Source of the DNA: Sphingomonas lutea
GTDB taxonomy: Bacteria > Pseudomonadota > Alphaproteobacteria > Sphingomonadales > Sphingomonadaceae
Reading direction: 5' to 3'
DNA length: 64,000 nucleotides
Assembly (NCBI RefSeq): GCF_014396785.1
Contig: NZ_CP060718.1
Span: 1,508,501-1,572,500, forward strand
The notes below the pieces were generated by a model. It saw only the letters and a list, made by a program, of their open reading frames with translations, searched no databases and had not been told where the DNA came from. Both the position numbers and the translations under genes were made by a program. Shown here piece after piece: positions 8,705 to 17,143 of the stretch (its first letter is position 1; the number at the start of each line of letters is the position of its first letter).

Positions 8705-10114
8705 TTATCGGCCCGCTTTCGCCTTGGCGGCCGCAAGCAAGGCATCGAGCGCGGCGCGATCGAGGAATTTCCCCGTGAGCACGACACCGCGGACCTGCCG
8801 CGTAGCCGCGATATCCCGAAGCGGATTGGCGTCGAGGATGAGGATATCGGCGGCCTTGCCGGGCTTTACCGCGCCGTAGCGGGCCGAATGGCCGAGGAAG
8901 GCGGGGCCGGTGATGGTCGCGCTTGTCAGCGCCTGCTGCGGTGTAAGCCCGGCTTCGACATAGCGCTGGAGTTCGTCGTGGATTCCCTGGCCCGGATAGT
9001 TGAAGCTGTTGAGATAGCCTGCGTCGGTTCCGGCGAGGATCGGGATGCCTGCGGCGACGAGCATCGGTAGGACGCGCGCGCTCAGTTCATATTCCTTGTG
9101 GCGCGCGGCGACTTCGGCCGGGGTGGCCTTGGCGGCGCGCTCGACGCGCCAGTCGTAGGTCTTGCGCAGGCCCGGGTCGATATAGGCGAGGGCAGGGTCG
9201 CCACGGTGATCTTCGCGGTCGAGATAAGCGAGGATTCGGCCCATGTTGAGCGTCGGCGTGACGGCGATTCCGCGCCGGGCGAGTTGGCGGTAAACGCGGC
9301 GCGCATAAGCCGGGTCGAAGCTTTCGACGAAGGCGTCGGAAGCCTGGCCGTAGGTCAGCTTGCCGGCGACAAAATCCGCGCCGATCGCCGCTTCGCGCGG
9401 CGAGCCCGCCTTGATCAGATAATCGATATGCTCGATCGAACTGAGGCCGGCATCGGCGGCCTCGACGATGGTGAGCGCAAACGGGGTGTGCGCCGACGTC
9501 TTCAGGCCGCGCCGCTTCGCTTCCTTCACGGCGTAGAGAAAAATGTCGGGTTTCAGCGTGTTGTCGGTGATCTTGACGAAGTCGACGCGCATCGCCTGGA
9601 GGCGGTCGAGCGCGGCATTGACCTCTGCGGGGGTGCCGACTTCGATCGTGCCCTTCCACAGTGGCTTGTAGCCTTCAAGCTTGGGCCCCGAAGTGAAGAT
9701 GCGCGGGCCGAGGCGCTGGCCGCTCGCGACCTCGCCGCGCCATTGCAGCACCGACGGACTGATGTCCGCGGCAGCGTCGCGCACCGCGGTCACGCCATAG
9801 GCCACGTAGAGCGGCAACAAGTCGGCATTCTCGGCGATGAGCCCGGGCCCGCCGCCGAAATGGACGTGCATGTCCCACAGGCCGGGCATGACGAACTTGC
9901 CGCGTGCATCGATCTGCCTCGAGGCGCGGAAGCGGCGCGCGACCGCGCGATCCGGCCCCACCGCGCTTATGGTGTCCCCGCTGATCGCCACGGCCTGATC
10001 GGGAATGATCCGCCCACCGGCGATGTCGACGACCTTGGCGTGGCGGATCAGCAGCTCCTCGGCCGAGGCAGGCGCGGCCACGAGCGCGAGCGCTGCAAGG
10101 GCCGCGCGCAGCAT
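8705..10114 (-). CDS. Exported amidohydrolase-family (imidazolonepropionase-like) protein
   Basis: A 469-residue metal-dependent amidohydrolase with an N-terminal signal peptide (cleavage likely after APASA, residue 18). Metal-site signatures are H83-x-H85 (WDMHVHFG), a candidate carbamylated lysine in RVDFVKITDN, histidines in SAHTPF and EHIDYL, and the aspartate in AGTDAG. Related proteins include exported Xaa-Pro/Arg-Pro dipeptidases and imidazolonepropionase homologues; the substrate is not predictable. Its ATG overlaps the stop of the upstream DHS-like gene by one base (TGATG), making it the last gene of the polyamine operon. A role connected with polyamines is inference from position only. 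Confidence 0.82.
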   Translation of the reverse strand: MLRAALAALALVAAPASAEELLIRHAKVVDIAGGRIIPDQAVAISGDTISAVGPDRAVARRFRASRQIDARGKFVMPGLWDMHVHFGGGPGLIAENADLLPLYVAYGVTAVRDAAADISPSVLQWRGEVASGQRLGPRIFTSGPKLEGYKPLWKGTIEVGTPAEVNAALDRLQAMRVDFVKITDNTLKPDIFLYAVKEAKRRGLKTSAHTPFALTIVEAADAGLSSIEHIDYLIKAGSPREAAIGADFVAGKLTYGQASDAFVESFDPAYARRVYRQLARRGIAVTPTLNMGRILAYLDREDHRGDPALAYIDPGLRKTYDWRVERAAKATPAEVAARHKEYELSARVLPMLVAAGIPILAGTDAGYLNSFNYPGQGIHDELQRYVEAGLTPQQALTSATITGPAFLGHSARYGAVKPGKAADILILDANPLRDIAATRQVRGVVLTGKFLDRAALDALLAAAKAKAGR

Positions 10115-11196
10115 CAGTCGAACAGCTTGGCGAAGCGGCGCTTTTCGCGATTGCGCCAGGCGCCGCGGTGCCAGGCGTCGCTGACCATCAGCGGCAGAAC
10201 ACTGGTCGCTTCGGCGAACACCATCTGCTCCATCGCGGTCGACACCTTGCCCCAGCTCGCCGCTTCCTGAAGCGTCGAGGAGGAGCAGGCGCCATCGCGC
10301 ACGTCGGCGACGGTGATCTGCACCGCATATTTGTGCACCTCGACATCGTCATGGCCGAGGATTTCGGCGCAAACGACGGTGTCCTGCGTAAAATTTTTGG
10401 GCACGCCGCCGCCGATCATCAGCAGGCCCGTGGTGCCCGCCTTGATCTTGATGTCGGTTAGCTCGCGGAAATCGGCGATGGCGTCGAGCACCATATAATG
10501 ACCGCCGCGCTTCATCGCGTCGACCTGATGCTTGACGAGGCCGAAGCCGGCCGACGAGTCGACGAACGCCGGGCAGAAGATCGGCACGTCATGCTCATAG
10601 GCAAGCTGGACGAGGCTGCCCTGCTTCTTGGCGTTGCCGTCGGCGAGCCACTTGCCCATTTCGCGGATGAAGGCGCGGCTGCTGTACGCGCGCGGCTCCA
10701 GGCTGTCGGCGATCTTGCCGATGGTGAAGTCGCAATCCTGCAGCTGCTGCTCATCGATATAGGTGTCGTAGATGCGGTCGATGTAGAGCGAGCGCAGCGT
10801 ATCATCGTCAGGGATTTCATTGGCTTGGTAGTGCTTGTGGCCAAGCGCTTCGAAGAAATCCATGTCGACGATCGTGGCGCCCGTGGCGACGATCGCATCG
10901 ACCATGTTGGACTTCACCAGCTCGGCATAGAGGTCCATGCAGCCGCCGGCCGAGGTCGAACCCGCGATCACCAGGATGATTGAGCAGTCCTTGTCCTCCA
11001 GCATCTGGTTGTAGATGCCAGTGGCGCGCGCGAGGTCGCGGCTGGTGAAGCTCATCTTGCCCATCGAATCGATGATCGGGCGCGCGTCGAACGTGGTGAT
11101 GTCGATATGCTCGATCGGTGTCGCGAGCAGCTCGGCCTTGCGCGTGTCGTTGATGCGCTCGGCGTCCTGGACCTTGTTGAGGGTGTCGGTCGTCAT
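10114..11196 (-). CDS. Deoxyhypusine synthase-like protein (probable polyamine synthase)
   Basis: A 360-residue member of the deoxyhypusine synthase (DHS) fold family. The family uses NAD and an active-site lysine to move an aminobutyl group; here the motif EAASWGKVS keeps that lysine (K317). Other hallmarks are VIAGSTSAGGCMDL, FCPAFVDSSAGFG and GVPKNFTQDTV. Bacteria lack eIF5A hypusination, so bacterial homologues must act on other amines; with a decarboxylase immediately upstream, an aminobutyl transfer to putrescine giving homospermidine is the natural hypothesis. Sphingomonas species are known for homospermidine. A palindromic repeat lies between this gene and the decarboxylase; the amidohydrolase start overlaps its stop. 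Confidence 0.88.
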   Translation of the reverse strand: MTTDTLNKVQDAERINDTRKAELLATPIEHIDITTFDARPIIDSMGKMSFTSRDLARATGIYNQMLEDKDCSIILVIAGSTSAGGCMDLYAELVKSNMVDAIVATGATIVDMDFFEALGHKHYQANEIPDDDTLRSLYIDRIYDTYIDEQQLQDCDFTIGKIADSLEPRAYSSRAFIREMGKWLADGNAKKQGSLVQLAYEHDVPIFCPAFVDSSAGFGLVKHQVDAMKRGGHYMVLDAIADFRELTDIKIKAGTTGLLMIGGGVPKNFTQDTVVCAEILGHDDVEVHKYAVQITVADVRDGACSSSTLQEAASWGKVSTAMEQMVFAEATSVLPLMVSDAWHRGAWRNREKRRFAKLFD

Positions 11197-11215
11197 CTTT
11201 CATGCTCCATAGGTT

Positions 11216-11312
11216 CCCCTCCCGCTGGGCGGGAGGGGCTAGGGGAGGGCCTGTCGGGCGATTTTCGGGGAGGCACATGCCCTCCGCCGGCCCCTCCCGC
11301 AAGCGGGAGGGG
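11216..11312. repeat. Pair of REP-like palindromes between the decarboxylase and the DHS-like gene
   Basis: Two hairpins, 11216-11238 and 11291-11312, both built on CCCCTCCCGC / GCGGGAGGGG with a short loop, separated by about 50 bases of GC-rich sequence. They fill the gap between the stop of the decarboxylase and the start of the DHS-like gene. There is no T-tract, so they look like repetitive extragenic palindromes (mRNA stabilisers or attenuators) rather than a clean intrinsic terminator. Confidence 0.7.
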
Positions 11313-11318
11313 GGTAAG

Positions 11319-12548
11319 CTACAGCGTGACCACGTTGGACCGCCGCGGCTGCACGGCGGTGTAGAGGCTGGCCATCGGCTCGTCGGCGACGATTTCCGTA
11401 TGCGTGGCACCGAAGCCATTGAAGCCGGTGCGCATCGCCGAGCCATATGCGCCGAGCATCCCGATCTCGAGATAATCGCCGGCCTTGACGTCGCCCGGAA
11501 GCTCGAACGGTCCCGCCATATGGTCGAGGTCGTCGCAAGTCGGGCCGTAGAAGCTGAACGCCATCGGACGGACGTGCGAGGGCTCGTCACGAAGCAGTTC
11601 AACCGGGTAGCGCCAGCCGATATGCGCGGCGTCGAACAGCGCGCCATAAGCGCCGTCGTTGATGTACAGCTCATCCCCGCGGCGCTTTTCGACGCGGACG
11701 ACGATGCTGCTGTACTCGGCGCACAGCGCCCGGCCCGGCTCGCACCACAATTCGGCCGAGTAGCTGATCGGCAGATCCTCGAACGCCGCGTGGATGACTG
11801 CAAAATAGGTTTCGAGCGCCGGCGGCTCCATGCCCGGATACCAGGAGGGGAAACCACCCCCGACATCGACGATGTCGACCGTCACGGCCGCCTCGACGAT
11901 GGCGGCGCGCACGCGCGTCATCGCTTCGGCATAAGCCGCGGGGCTCATCGCCTGGCTACCGACGTGGAAGCAGATGCCGAGCGCGTCCGACGCCTGGCGC
12001 GCGGCCATGAGCAAGGGCTTCACGTCATGCGGGTCGGCGCCGAACTTGGCGGCAAGGCTGAGCTTGGCATGATCCGAGCTGACGCGCAGGCGCACCAGCA
12101 GGTTGAGGTCGCTCGCGGCGACTCCGTCGGTGGCGGTCGCGGCGGTGATCTTGTCGAGCTCTTCCAGCGTATCGAGCGAGAAGGTGCGCACGCCATGATC
12201 GAAATAGGCCTCGGCAATCGCCTCCTCGGCCTTCACCGGGTGCATGAAGCACAGCACCGCCTCAGGCAGCGTCTCCCGCACCAGGCGCACTTCGCCGATC
12301 GACGCGACATCGTAATGCGTGACGCCCGAATCCCACAGGATCTGGAGCAGATCGGGCGAAGGATTGGCCTTCACCGCATAAAGCGACCGCCCCGGAAACT
12401 TCTCGACGAAGAACCGGGCCGCCCGACGCGCGGCGTGCGGACGGAGAAGCGTCACCGGCTGAACCGGCTTCTGCTTCGCGATATCGGCACCGCCACGGGT
12501 ACCGGACGGGGTGGCAGCTAGCCCCAGCGCGCGATGATGCTTGTGCAA
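11319..12548 (-). CDS. Ornithine/lysine decarboxylase, PLP fold type III
   Basis: Alanine-racemase-fold decarboxylase that would make putrescine (from ornithine) or cadaverine (from lysine). K60 in SLYAVKANPSP is the PLP lysine. The HVGSQ motif, the phosphate-binding DVGGGFPSWYPG, CEPGRAL, and YGPTCDDLD with the catalytic cysteine of the dimer-completed active site all follow. Length about 409 aa. The start is not an ATG: TTG at 12548 lies 9 bases after GGAGG and begins just before the conserved region; an in-frame ATG far upstream (13094) would run through the divergent dehydratase gene and is rejected. First gene of a - strand operon with the DHS-like and amidohydrolase genes. Ornithine versus lysine preference cannot be read from sequence by eye. 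Confidence 0.9.
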   Translation of the reverse strand: MHKHHRALGLAATPSGTRGGADIAKQKPVQPVTLLRPHAARRAARFFVEKFPGRSLYAVKANPSPDLLQILWDSGVTHYDVASIGEVRLVRETLPEAVLCFMHPVKAEEAIAEAYFDHGVRTFSLDTLEELDKITAATATDGVAASDLNLLVRLRVSSDHAKLSLAAKFGADPHDVKPLLMAARQASDALGICFHVGSQAMSPAAYAEAMTRVRAAIVEAAVTVDIVDVGGGFPSWYPGMEPPALETYFAVIHAAFEDLPISYSAELWCEPGRALCAEYSSIVVRVEKRRGDELYINDGAYGALFDAAHIGWRYPVELLRDEPSHVRPMAFSFYGPTCDDLDHMAGPFELPGDVKAGDYLEIGMLGAYGSAMRTGFNGFGATHTEIVADEPMASLYTAVQPRRSNVVTL

Positions 12549-12756
12549 CTCAAGGGACCTCCAACAGGTAAGATCGGGTTCAAAGCTGCCTTGCGGTTGG
12601 AAGTCCCATGGGGCAGCGGGGCGCGATATAAGTTTGGGGGTCCCCCCACGCAAGAAATTTTGACCCGCAGTGGCGATTTCGGGCCTTTTTTGTCGCTGAT
12701 GCGCAACGCTTGATCGAAAGGACTTTAAGATCAACAGCTTAATCGAAGAGCGCAAG

Positions 12757-13707
12757 GTGGAGCGCGAAGATGTCCTCGCCGCACGCGATCGCATTTCGGG
12801 GCTGGTGCAGCGCACGCCGCTGATCGCGACGGAGATCGACGGTACGCGGCTTTGGCTGAAATGCGAATGCTTGCAGACCGGCGGCAGCTTCAAGCTGCGC
12901 GGCGCGACGAATCGGTTGCTGCAATTGTCCGCGGAGGAGCGGGCGCGCGGAGTCGTGGCCTTTTCCTCCGGCAACCACGCACGCGGAGTCGCCATCGCGG
13001 CGCGGCGGCTTGGCATTTCCGCAGTGATCGTGATGCCCGCCGATGCGCCCGCCGTGAAGGTCGAAGGCACGCGCGCGGAAGGCGCCGAGATCATCTTCTA
13101 CGACCGGCTGACCGAAAGCCGCGAGGACATCGCCGCGCGGCTGTCGGCCGACACCGGCGCGACGGTGGTGCCGAGCTTCGACGACCCCGCGATCGTCGCC
13201 GGGCAGGGGACCGTCGGCCTTGAGATCCTCGATCAGCTGGCGGACTCGGGTGAGGAGCCGCCGCAGGCGATCGTCGTACCCTGTGGCGGCGGAGGCCTCG
13301 CCTCCGGGATTGCACTGGCCTGCCCCGAGTCGGACGTGGTGATCGTCGAGCCGCGCGGGTGGGACGACATGGGCCGCTCGCTCGACCTCGGCCACATCGT
13401 CCCGGTCGAGCCCGGCGCACCGGCGACTTATTGCGATGCGCTGCAGACCTTGCGCGTTGCTCCGATCACCTTCGGCACGCTGGCGAACGCGCAAGCCGAA
13501 GCGACGTCGGTCAGCGACGACGAAGCGGCGGCAGCGATCCGCTTCGCCTGGGAGCGGCATCAATTGGTCGTCGAACCGGGCGGAGCGGTGGCATTGGCCG
13601 CGGTTCTCGCCGGCAAGGTCACGCCGGTCGCGGGCATGGTGGCGGTGCTGTCGGGCGGCAACCTCGATCCGGCGCTTCACGCGCGGATCGTCGGAAAGGC
13701 GGCTTAG
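12757..13707 (+). CDS. Threonine/serine dehydratase-like PLP enzyme
   Basis: A 316-residue fold type II PLP enzyme resembling threonine dehydratase and serine racemase. The PLP lysine is K46 in GGSFKLRGA; SSGNHARGVA, the glycine loop PCGGGGLASGIA and the C-terminal LSGGNLDP are all in place. There is no C-terminal ACT regulatory domain, so it is the short, catabolic or racemase-like form rather than the allosteric IlvA. The start is GTG at 12757, since no ATG precedes the conserved core. Divergent from the decarboxylase across a gap of about 210 bases that probably holds both promoters. Its 3' end overlaps the convergent small gene by 4 bases. Confidence 0.87.
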   Translation: MEREDVLAARDRISGLVQRTPLIATEIDGTRLWLKCECLQTGGSFKLRGATNRLLQLSAEERARGVVAFSSGNHARGVAIAARRLGISAVIVMPADAPAVKVEGTRAEGAEIIFYDRLTESREDIAARLSADTGATVVPSFDDPAIVAGQGTVGLEILDQLADSGEEPPQAIVVPCGGGGLASGIALACPESDVVIVEPRGWDDMGRSLDLGHIVPVEPGAPATYCDALQTLRVAPITFGTLANAQAEATSVSDDEAAAAIRFAWERHQLVVEPGGAVALAAVLAGKVTPVAGMVAVLSGGNLDPALHARIVGKAA

Positions 13708-13967
13708 GCAGCCCCGCGGGCGCGATATTCGCCGGGCTCGACGTGCGACGGGCTCGATTGTTCGACCGTCTTGGTCAAAGCCTCCAGCTCCGCCGACAGG
13801 GTCTTGAGCTCTCCGACAAGAAAACGGCGCTCCGCTTCCGGCACCGATTCGGATGCTTCAATGAGCGTATCGAGCATCATGCCGATGCACGGCAGGATCG
13901 TTTCCTCGATCCGCTCGAACGCCTCGGCAAGGCGCGCCTCCTTTTCGGCCATCGGCATGCCGTCCAT
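13704..13967 (-). CDS. Small conserved hypothetical protein, 87 aa
   Basis: Not recognised as a named family. It is an acidic, mostly helical 87-residue protein without signal peptide or membrane segment; heptad-like spacing in LVGELKTLSAELEALTKTV suggests a short coiled coil. It overlaps the stop of the dehydratase-like gene by 4 bases on the opposite strand. Coding is supported by the good start context and amino-acid composition, but function is unknown. Confidence 0.5.
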   Translation of the reverse strand: MDGMPMAEKEARLAEAFERIEETILPCIGMMLDTLIEASESVPEAERRFLVGELKTLSAELEALTKTVEQSSPSHVEPGEYRARGAA

Positions 13968-14012
13968 AATGGAGGCAGCGTGGTTAAGTGTTGGTGAAAG
14001 GCATTTCTGCGG

Positions 14013-14180
14013 ATGAACAGCTTCACGTCGGCCGCGCTGGCAATCGCAATGATCGCCGCCTTCCTGCTGATGATCGGCGGGATTCGCCTGCTTCGCGCGC
14101 CTCAGACCCGCAGCCGCGGCTGGCTGATGCTCGCCGCCGCGCTGGTGCTGGTCATGAACGTGATGATCTGGACAATGTAG
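14013..14180 (+). CDS. Small two-helix membrane protein, 55 aa
   Basis: A 55-residue frame beginning ATG 14013, with two hydrophobic segments (about residues 6-23, ALAIAMIAAFLLMIGGI, and 36-52, GWLMLAAALVLVMNVMI) separated by a basic turn with RAPQTRSRG. This is the layout of a small inner-membrane protein with a short positively charged loop. It overlaps the 3' end of the convergent hydrolase by 29 bases. Function unknown; support is the membrane-protein pattern and codon use. Confidence 0.5.
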   Translation: MNSFTSAALAIAMIAAFLLMIGGIRLLRAPQTRSRGWLMLAAALVLVMNVMIWTM

Positions 14181-14834
14181 GCGGCTTCACCGGGTCGGTC
14201 GCGAGCCGCATGTCGAGATAATCGTCGACGCTCTTCATCATCAGGTCGAGCTCATTGGCGAAGAAGTGATTCGCGCCCGGGATCGTGTCGTGATGGATGG
14301 TGATGTGCCGCTGGGTGCGCAGCTTGTCGACCAGCTTCTGGACCGCGCTCGGCGTCACCACCTCGTCCGCTTCACCCTGGATGATGATGCCCGACGAGGG
14401 GCAGGGGGCGAGGAAACTGAAGTCGTACATGTTGGCCGGCGGCGCGATCGAGATGAAGCCCTTGATCTCCGGCCGGCGCATGAGCAGCTGCATGCCGATC
14501 CACGCGCCGAAGCTGACGCCCGCGACCCAGGTCGTCTCGGCTTCGGGATGAATGCTCTGCACCCAGTCGAGCGCCGATGCCGCGTCGCTGAGTTCACCAA
14601 TGCCGTTGTCGAACACGCCCTGGCTCTTGCCGACGCCGCGGAAATTGAACCGCAAGGTGGCAAAGCCGCGCTTGACGAAGGTTTGGTAGAGCAATTGCAC
14701 GATCTTGTTGTTCATCGTGCCCCCGCCTGCGGGTGTGAATGCAGGATCAGCGCAACGGGTGCGCGCGGGCGGGGACCGGGATGAAAACGCCCTTCGAGGC
14801 GTCCCTCGGGACCGGGGAAAATCACTTCGGGCAT
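14152..14834 (-). CDS. Alpha/beta hydrolase, one frameshift
   Basis: Cytoplasmic alpha/beta hydrolase of the KANL3/Tex30-like group (dienelactone-hydrolase-like). The start at 14834 reads MPEVIFPGPEGRLEGRFHPG; after the break the sequence continues TMNNKIVQLLYQTF, FNFRGVGKSQG, the nucleophile elbow GVSFGAWIG (Ser), the acid-bearing QGEADEVV and the His region PGANHFF. The frame breaks at the five-C run 14720-14724; inserting one base gives SHPQAGGTMNNK and a 227-residue protein of normal length. Substrate unknown. It is divergent from the first cysteine desulfurase, about 117 bases away. Confidence 0.85.
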
Positions 14835-14951
14835 AAATAGCAAGGGCTCGCGTCAGGAACGTTGAAAGGCCGCACGTCGCGGATGCGTTGCGGCGGCGGC
14901 TTCTATATAGGGGCAGGCGTTCATGTGGCAATCGGCACGGAGTCGGCGGGT

Positions 14952-16028
14952 TTGACGGGATCGGATCGGGTATATTTGGATCATGCCGCAACCACGCCGG
15001 TGGTACCCGAGGCGCGCGCGGCCATCGTCGACGCGCTGCAAAGCTGGGCCAACCCGTCGTCGCCCCACGCCGAAGGGCGCAAGGCGCGCGCCGCCCTCGA
15101 GCAGGCACGAAGGACGATCGCCGACGGCCTTGGCTGGCGTCATGACGTCATCCTGACCAGCGGCGCGAGCGAAGCGGTCGAGATTGCGGCAAGGCGCGCC
15201 ACCGTTGCGGGCCGCGCCTATGGCGCAACCGAACATGCCATCGTCCCGCATGCGATGGGCGCCGACTCCAAGGTCATTGCCGTCGATGCAAATGGGCTGA
15301 TCGATCTGGATTCGCTGGACGCGGTGCTCGCCGAAGGACCGGCGCTGGTCGCGATCCAGCAGGTCAACAATGAAACCGGCGTCATTCAGCCGATGGACGA
15401 GATTGCAGCGCGGGTTCGCGCTGCGGGGTCGCTGCTGCTTGCCGATTGTGCGCAAAGCGCAGGCAAGATGCCGCTTCCGGACGCCGATTTCATCGCCGCC
15501 TGCGCGCACAAGCTGGGCGGTCCGCCGGGCGTTGGGGTGTTGCTGGCCCGGGATTTGTCCAAGCTCGAAGCGGTCGGGGGGCAGGAGAAAGGCTATCGGC
15601 GCGGGACGCAGGACGTGCCTGCAACGCTGGGCTTCGCCGCGGCGCTCGCCGCGAAGCCGTACGACATGGCGCGCCTGGCGTCGCTGCGCACCCGCCTGGA
15701 GGCGGAGATCAAGCGCAGCGGCGGCGTGGTGATCGCCGAGGAGGCGCCGCGCATTGCGACCATCGGCGCGGTCGCCATGCCCGGCGCCTCGAACAGCGCG
15801 CTCCTCATCCAGTTCGACAGCGCGGGCATCGCGGTTTCTGCCGGGAGCGCCTGCGCATCGGGCAAGATGCAGTCGAGCTCGGTGCTGGCGGCGATGCAGG
15901 TTGCGCCGGACATCGCCGGGTCATTTTTGCGCATCAGTTTCGGGCCCACGACGAGCGCGGCCGACGTCGATCGCTTCATCGAGGTCTGGAACGGCATTCG
16001 CGCCCGGGCGCAGGCGCGCGCCGCATGA
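14952..16028 (+). CDS. Cysteine desulfurase (NifS/IscS-like), first copy
   Basis: PLP-dependent aminotransferase class V enzyme that would mobilise sulfur from cysteine. It opens VYLDHAATTPV, has the PLP-lysine region in ACAHKLGGPPG and the catalytic-cysteine loop SAGSACASGKMQSS. Length about 358 aa. The start is uncertain: TTG 14952 (MTGSDRVYLDHA) fits the family best, but in-frame codons further upstream (GTG near 14922, ATG 14862) are possible. The stop overlaps the ATG of the second desulfurase by 4 bases. The central region is more divergent and slightly shorter than in the second copy, suggesting specialisation or weak activity. Confidence 0.88.
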   Translation: MTGSDRVYLDHAATTPVVPEARAAIVDALQSWANPSSPHAEGRKARAALEQARRTIADGLGWRHDVILTSGASEAVEIAARRATVAGRAYGATEHAIVPHAMGADSKVIAVDANGLIDLDSLDAVLAEGPALVAIQQVNNETGVIQPMDEIAARVRAAGSLLLADCAQSAGKMPLPDADFIAACAHKLGGPPGVGVLLARDLSKLEAVGGQEKGYRRGTQDVPATLGFAAALAAKPYDMARLASLRTRLEAEIKRSGGVVIAEEAPRIATIGAVAMPGASNSALLIQFDSAGIAVSAGSACASGKMQSSSVLAAMQVAPDIAGSFLRISFGPTTSAADVDRFIEVWNGIRARAQARAA

Positions 16029-17143
16029 TCTACCTCGACTATCAGGCGACCACGCCCATCGCGCCCGAAGTGGCGGCGGCGATGCGTCCCTGGGTGTCGG
16101 ATCATTTTGCCAACCCGCACTCGCCGTCGCGCTGGGGCCGCGAGGCCGCCGCGGCGATCGAAGTTGCACGCGGCGACGTCACAAAGGCGCTCGGCCTGCA
16201 AGGCGGGCGCCTGGCGTTCACCGGCAGCGCGACCGAAGCGCTCAATTGGGCGCTCAAGGGCGTTGCCGAGCAGGCGACCCCAGGGCGCAACCGAATCATC
16301 ACGCTGGCGACCGAGCATGCCGCCGTGCTCGACACCTGCGAATGGCTCGCCGGCCAGGGGATCGACCTGACCATCCTTCCCGTGGGCAAGGACGGGATCG
16401 TCGATCTCGACGATCTGTCGCGCGAGCTGGACGAGCGCACCTTGCTGGTCGCGGCGATGCTTGTGAACAACGAGATCGGGGTGCTCCAGCCGGTGTCGGA
16501 AATCGCGCAGATGGCGCATGCGGCGGGGGCGCTGATGCTGTGCGACGCCGTCCAGGCGTTCGGCCGCATCGATATTCCGCAAGGGCCGGACCTGGTCGCG
16601 ATCTCCGCGCACAAGATCCACGGGCCCAAAGGGATCGGCGCGCTGTGGATCCGGACGGGGGTCGATCCCGCGCCGCTGATCCATGGCGGCGGGCAGGAGC
16701 AGGGCCTGCGGTCGGGTACCTTGTCCCCGGCGCTGTGCGTCGGGTTCGGGGCGGCCGCCAAGCTGGCGCGGGAGCGGGCGACCCGGGATTACGATCATGT
16801 CGGCGGGCTGTGGCGCGCGGCGATCCAGACGCTTGGCAAGGGCTGGACGATCAACGGCAGCACCAGCCACCGTTATTGCGGCAACCTCAACATCCGCCGC
16901 GCCGGGCTCGACGGGGCGCGGCTGATCGCGGATTTGCGGGACGTCGCATTTTCCATGGGGTCCGCCTGCGCCAGCGGATCGGGCCGGTCAAGCCATGTGT
17001 TGAAGGCAATCGGGCTCGACCATCGCGCGGCGCGCTCGTCGATCCGCCTGGGCTTCGGGCGCTACACGACGGTCAATGAACTGACCGACGCCTGCCGCCG
17101 GATCGCCGCCGCCGCCCACGCGCAGGAGAAGCTGGACGCGTGA
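16025..17143 (+). CDS. Cysteine desulfurase (IscS-like), second copy
   Basis: A 372-residue class V aminotransferase-fold enzyme. MIYLDYQATTPIAPEV opens the protein; the PLP lysine is in ISAHKIHGPKG; the sulfur-accepting cysteine is in SMGSACASGSGRSSHVL. It closely follows group I (IscS-type) desulfurases used for Fe-S clusters and tRNA thiolation. It overlaps its neighbours at both ends by 4 bases (ATGA with the first copy, GTGA with the ferredoxin), so the three are one transcription and translation unit. Scaffold genes such as iscU are not in view. Confidence 0.93.
   Translation: MIYLDYQATTPIAPEVAAAMRPWVSDHFANPHSPSRWGREAAAAIEVARGDVTKALGLQGGRLAFTGSATEALNWALKGVAEQATPGRNRIITLATEHAAVLDTCEWLAGQGIDLTILPVGKDGIVDLDDLSRELDERTLLVAAMLVNNEIGVLQPVSEIAQMAHAAGALMLCDAVQAFGRIDIPQGPDLVAISAHKIHGPKGIGALWIRTGVDPAPLIHGGGQEQGLRSGTLSPALCVGFGAAAKLARERATRDYDHVGGLWRAAIQTLGKGWTINGSTSHRYCGNLNIRRAGLDGARLIADLRDVAFSMGSACASGSGRSSHVLKAIGLDHRAARSSIRLGFGRYTTVNELTDACRRIAAAAHAQEKLDA

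Noticed and set aside
11319..13094. Extended 591-residue form of the decarboxylase
   Set aside because: The extension runs antisense through the dehydratase gene; conservation starts at the TTG at 12548.
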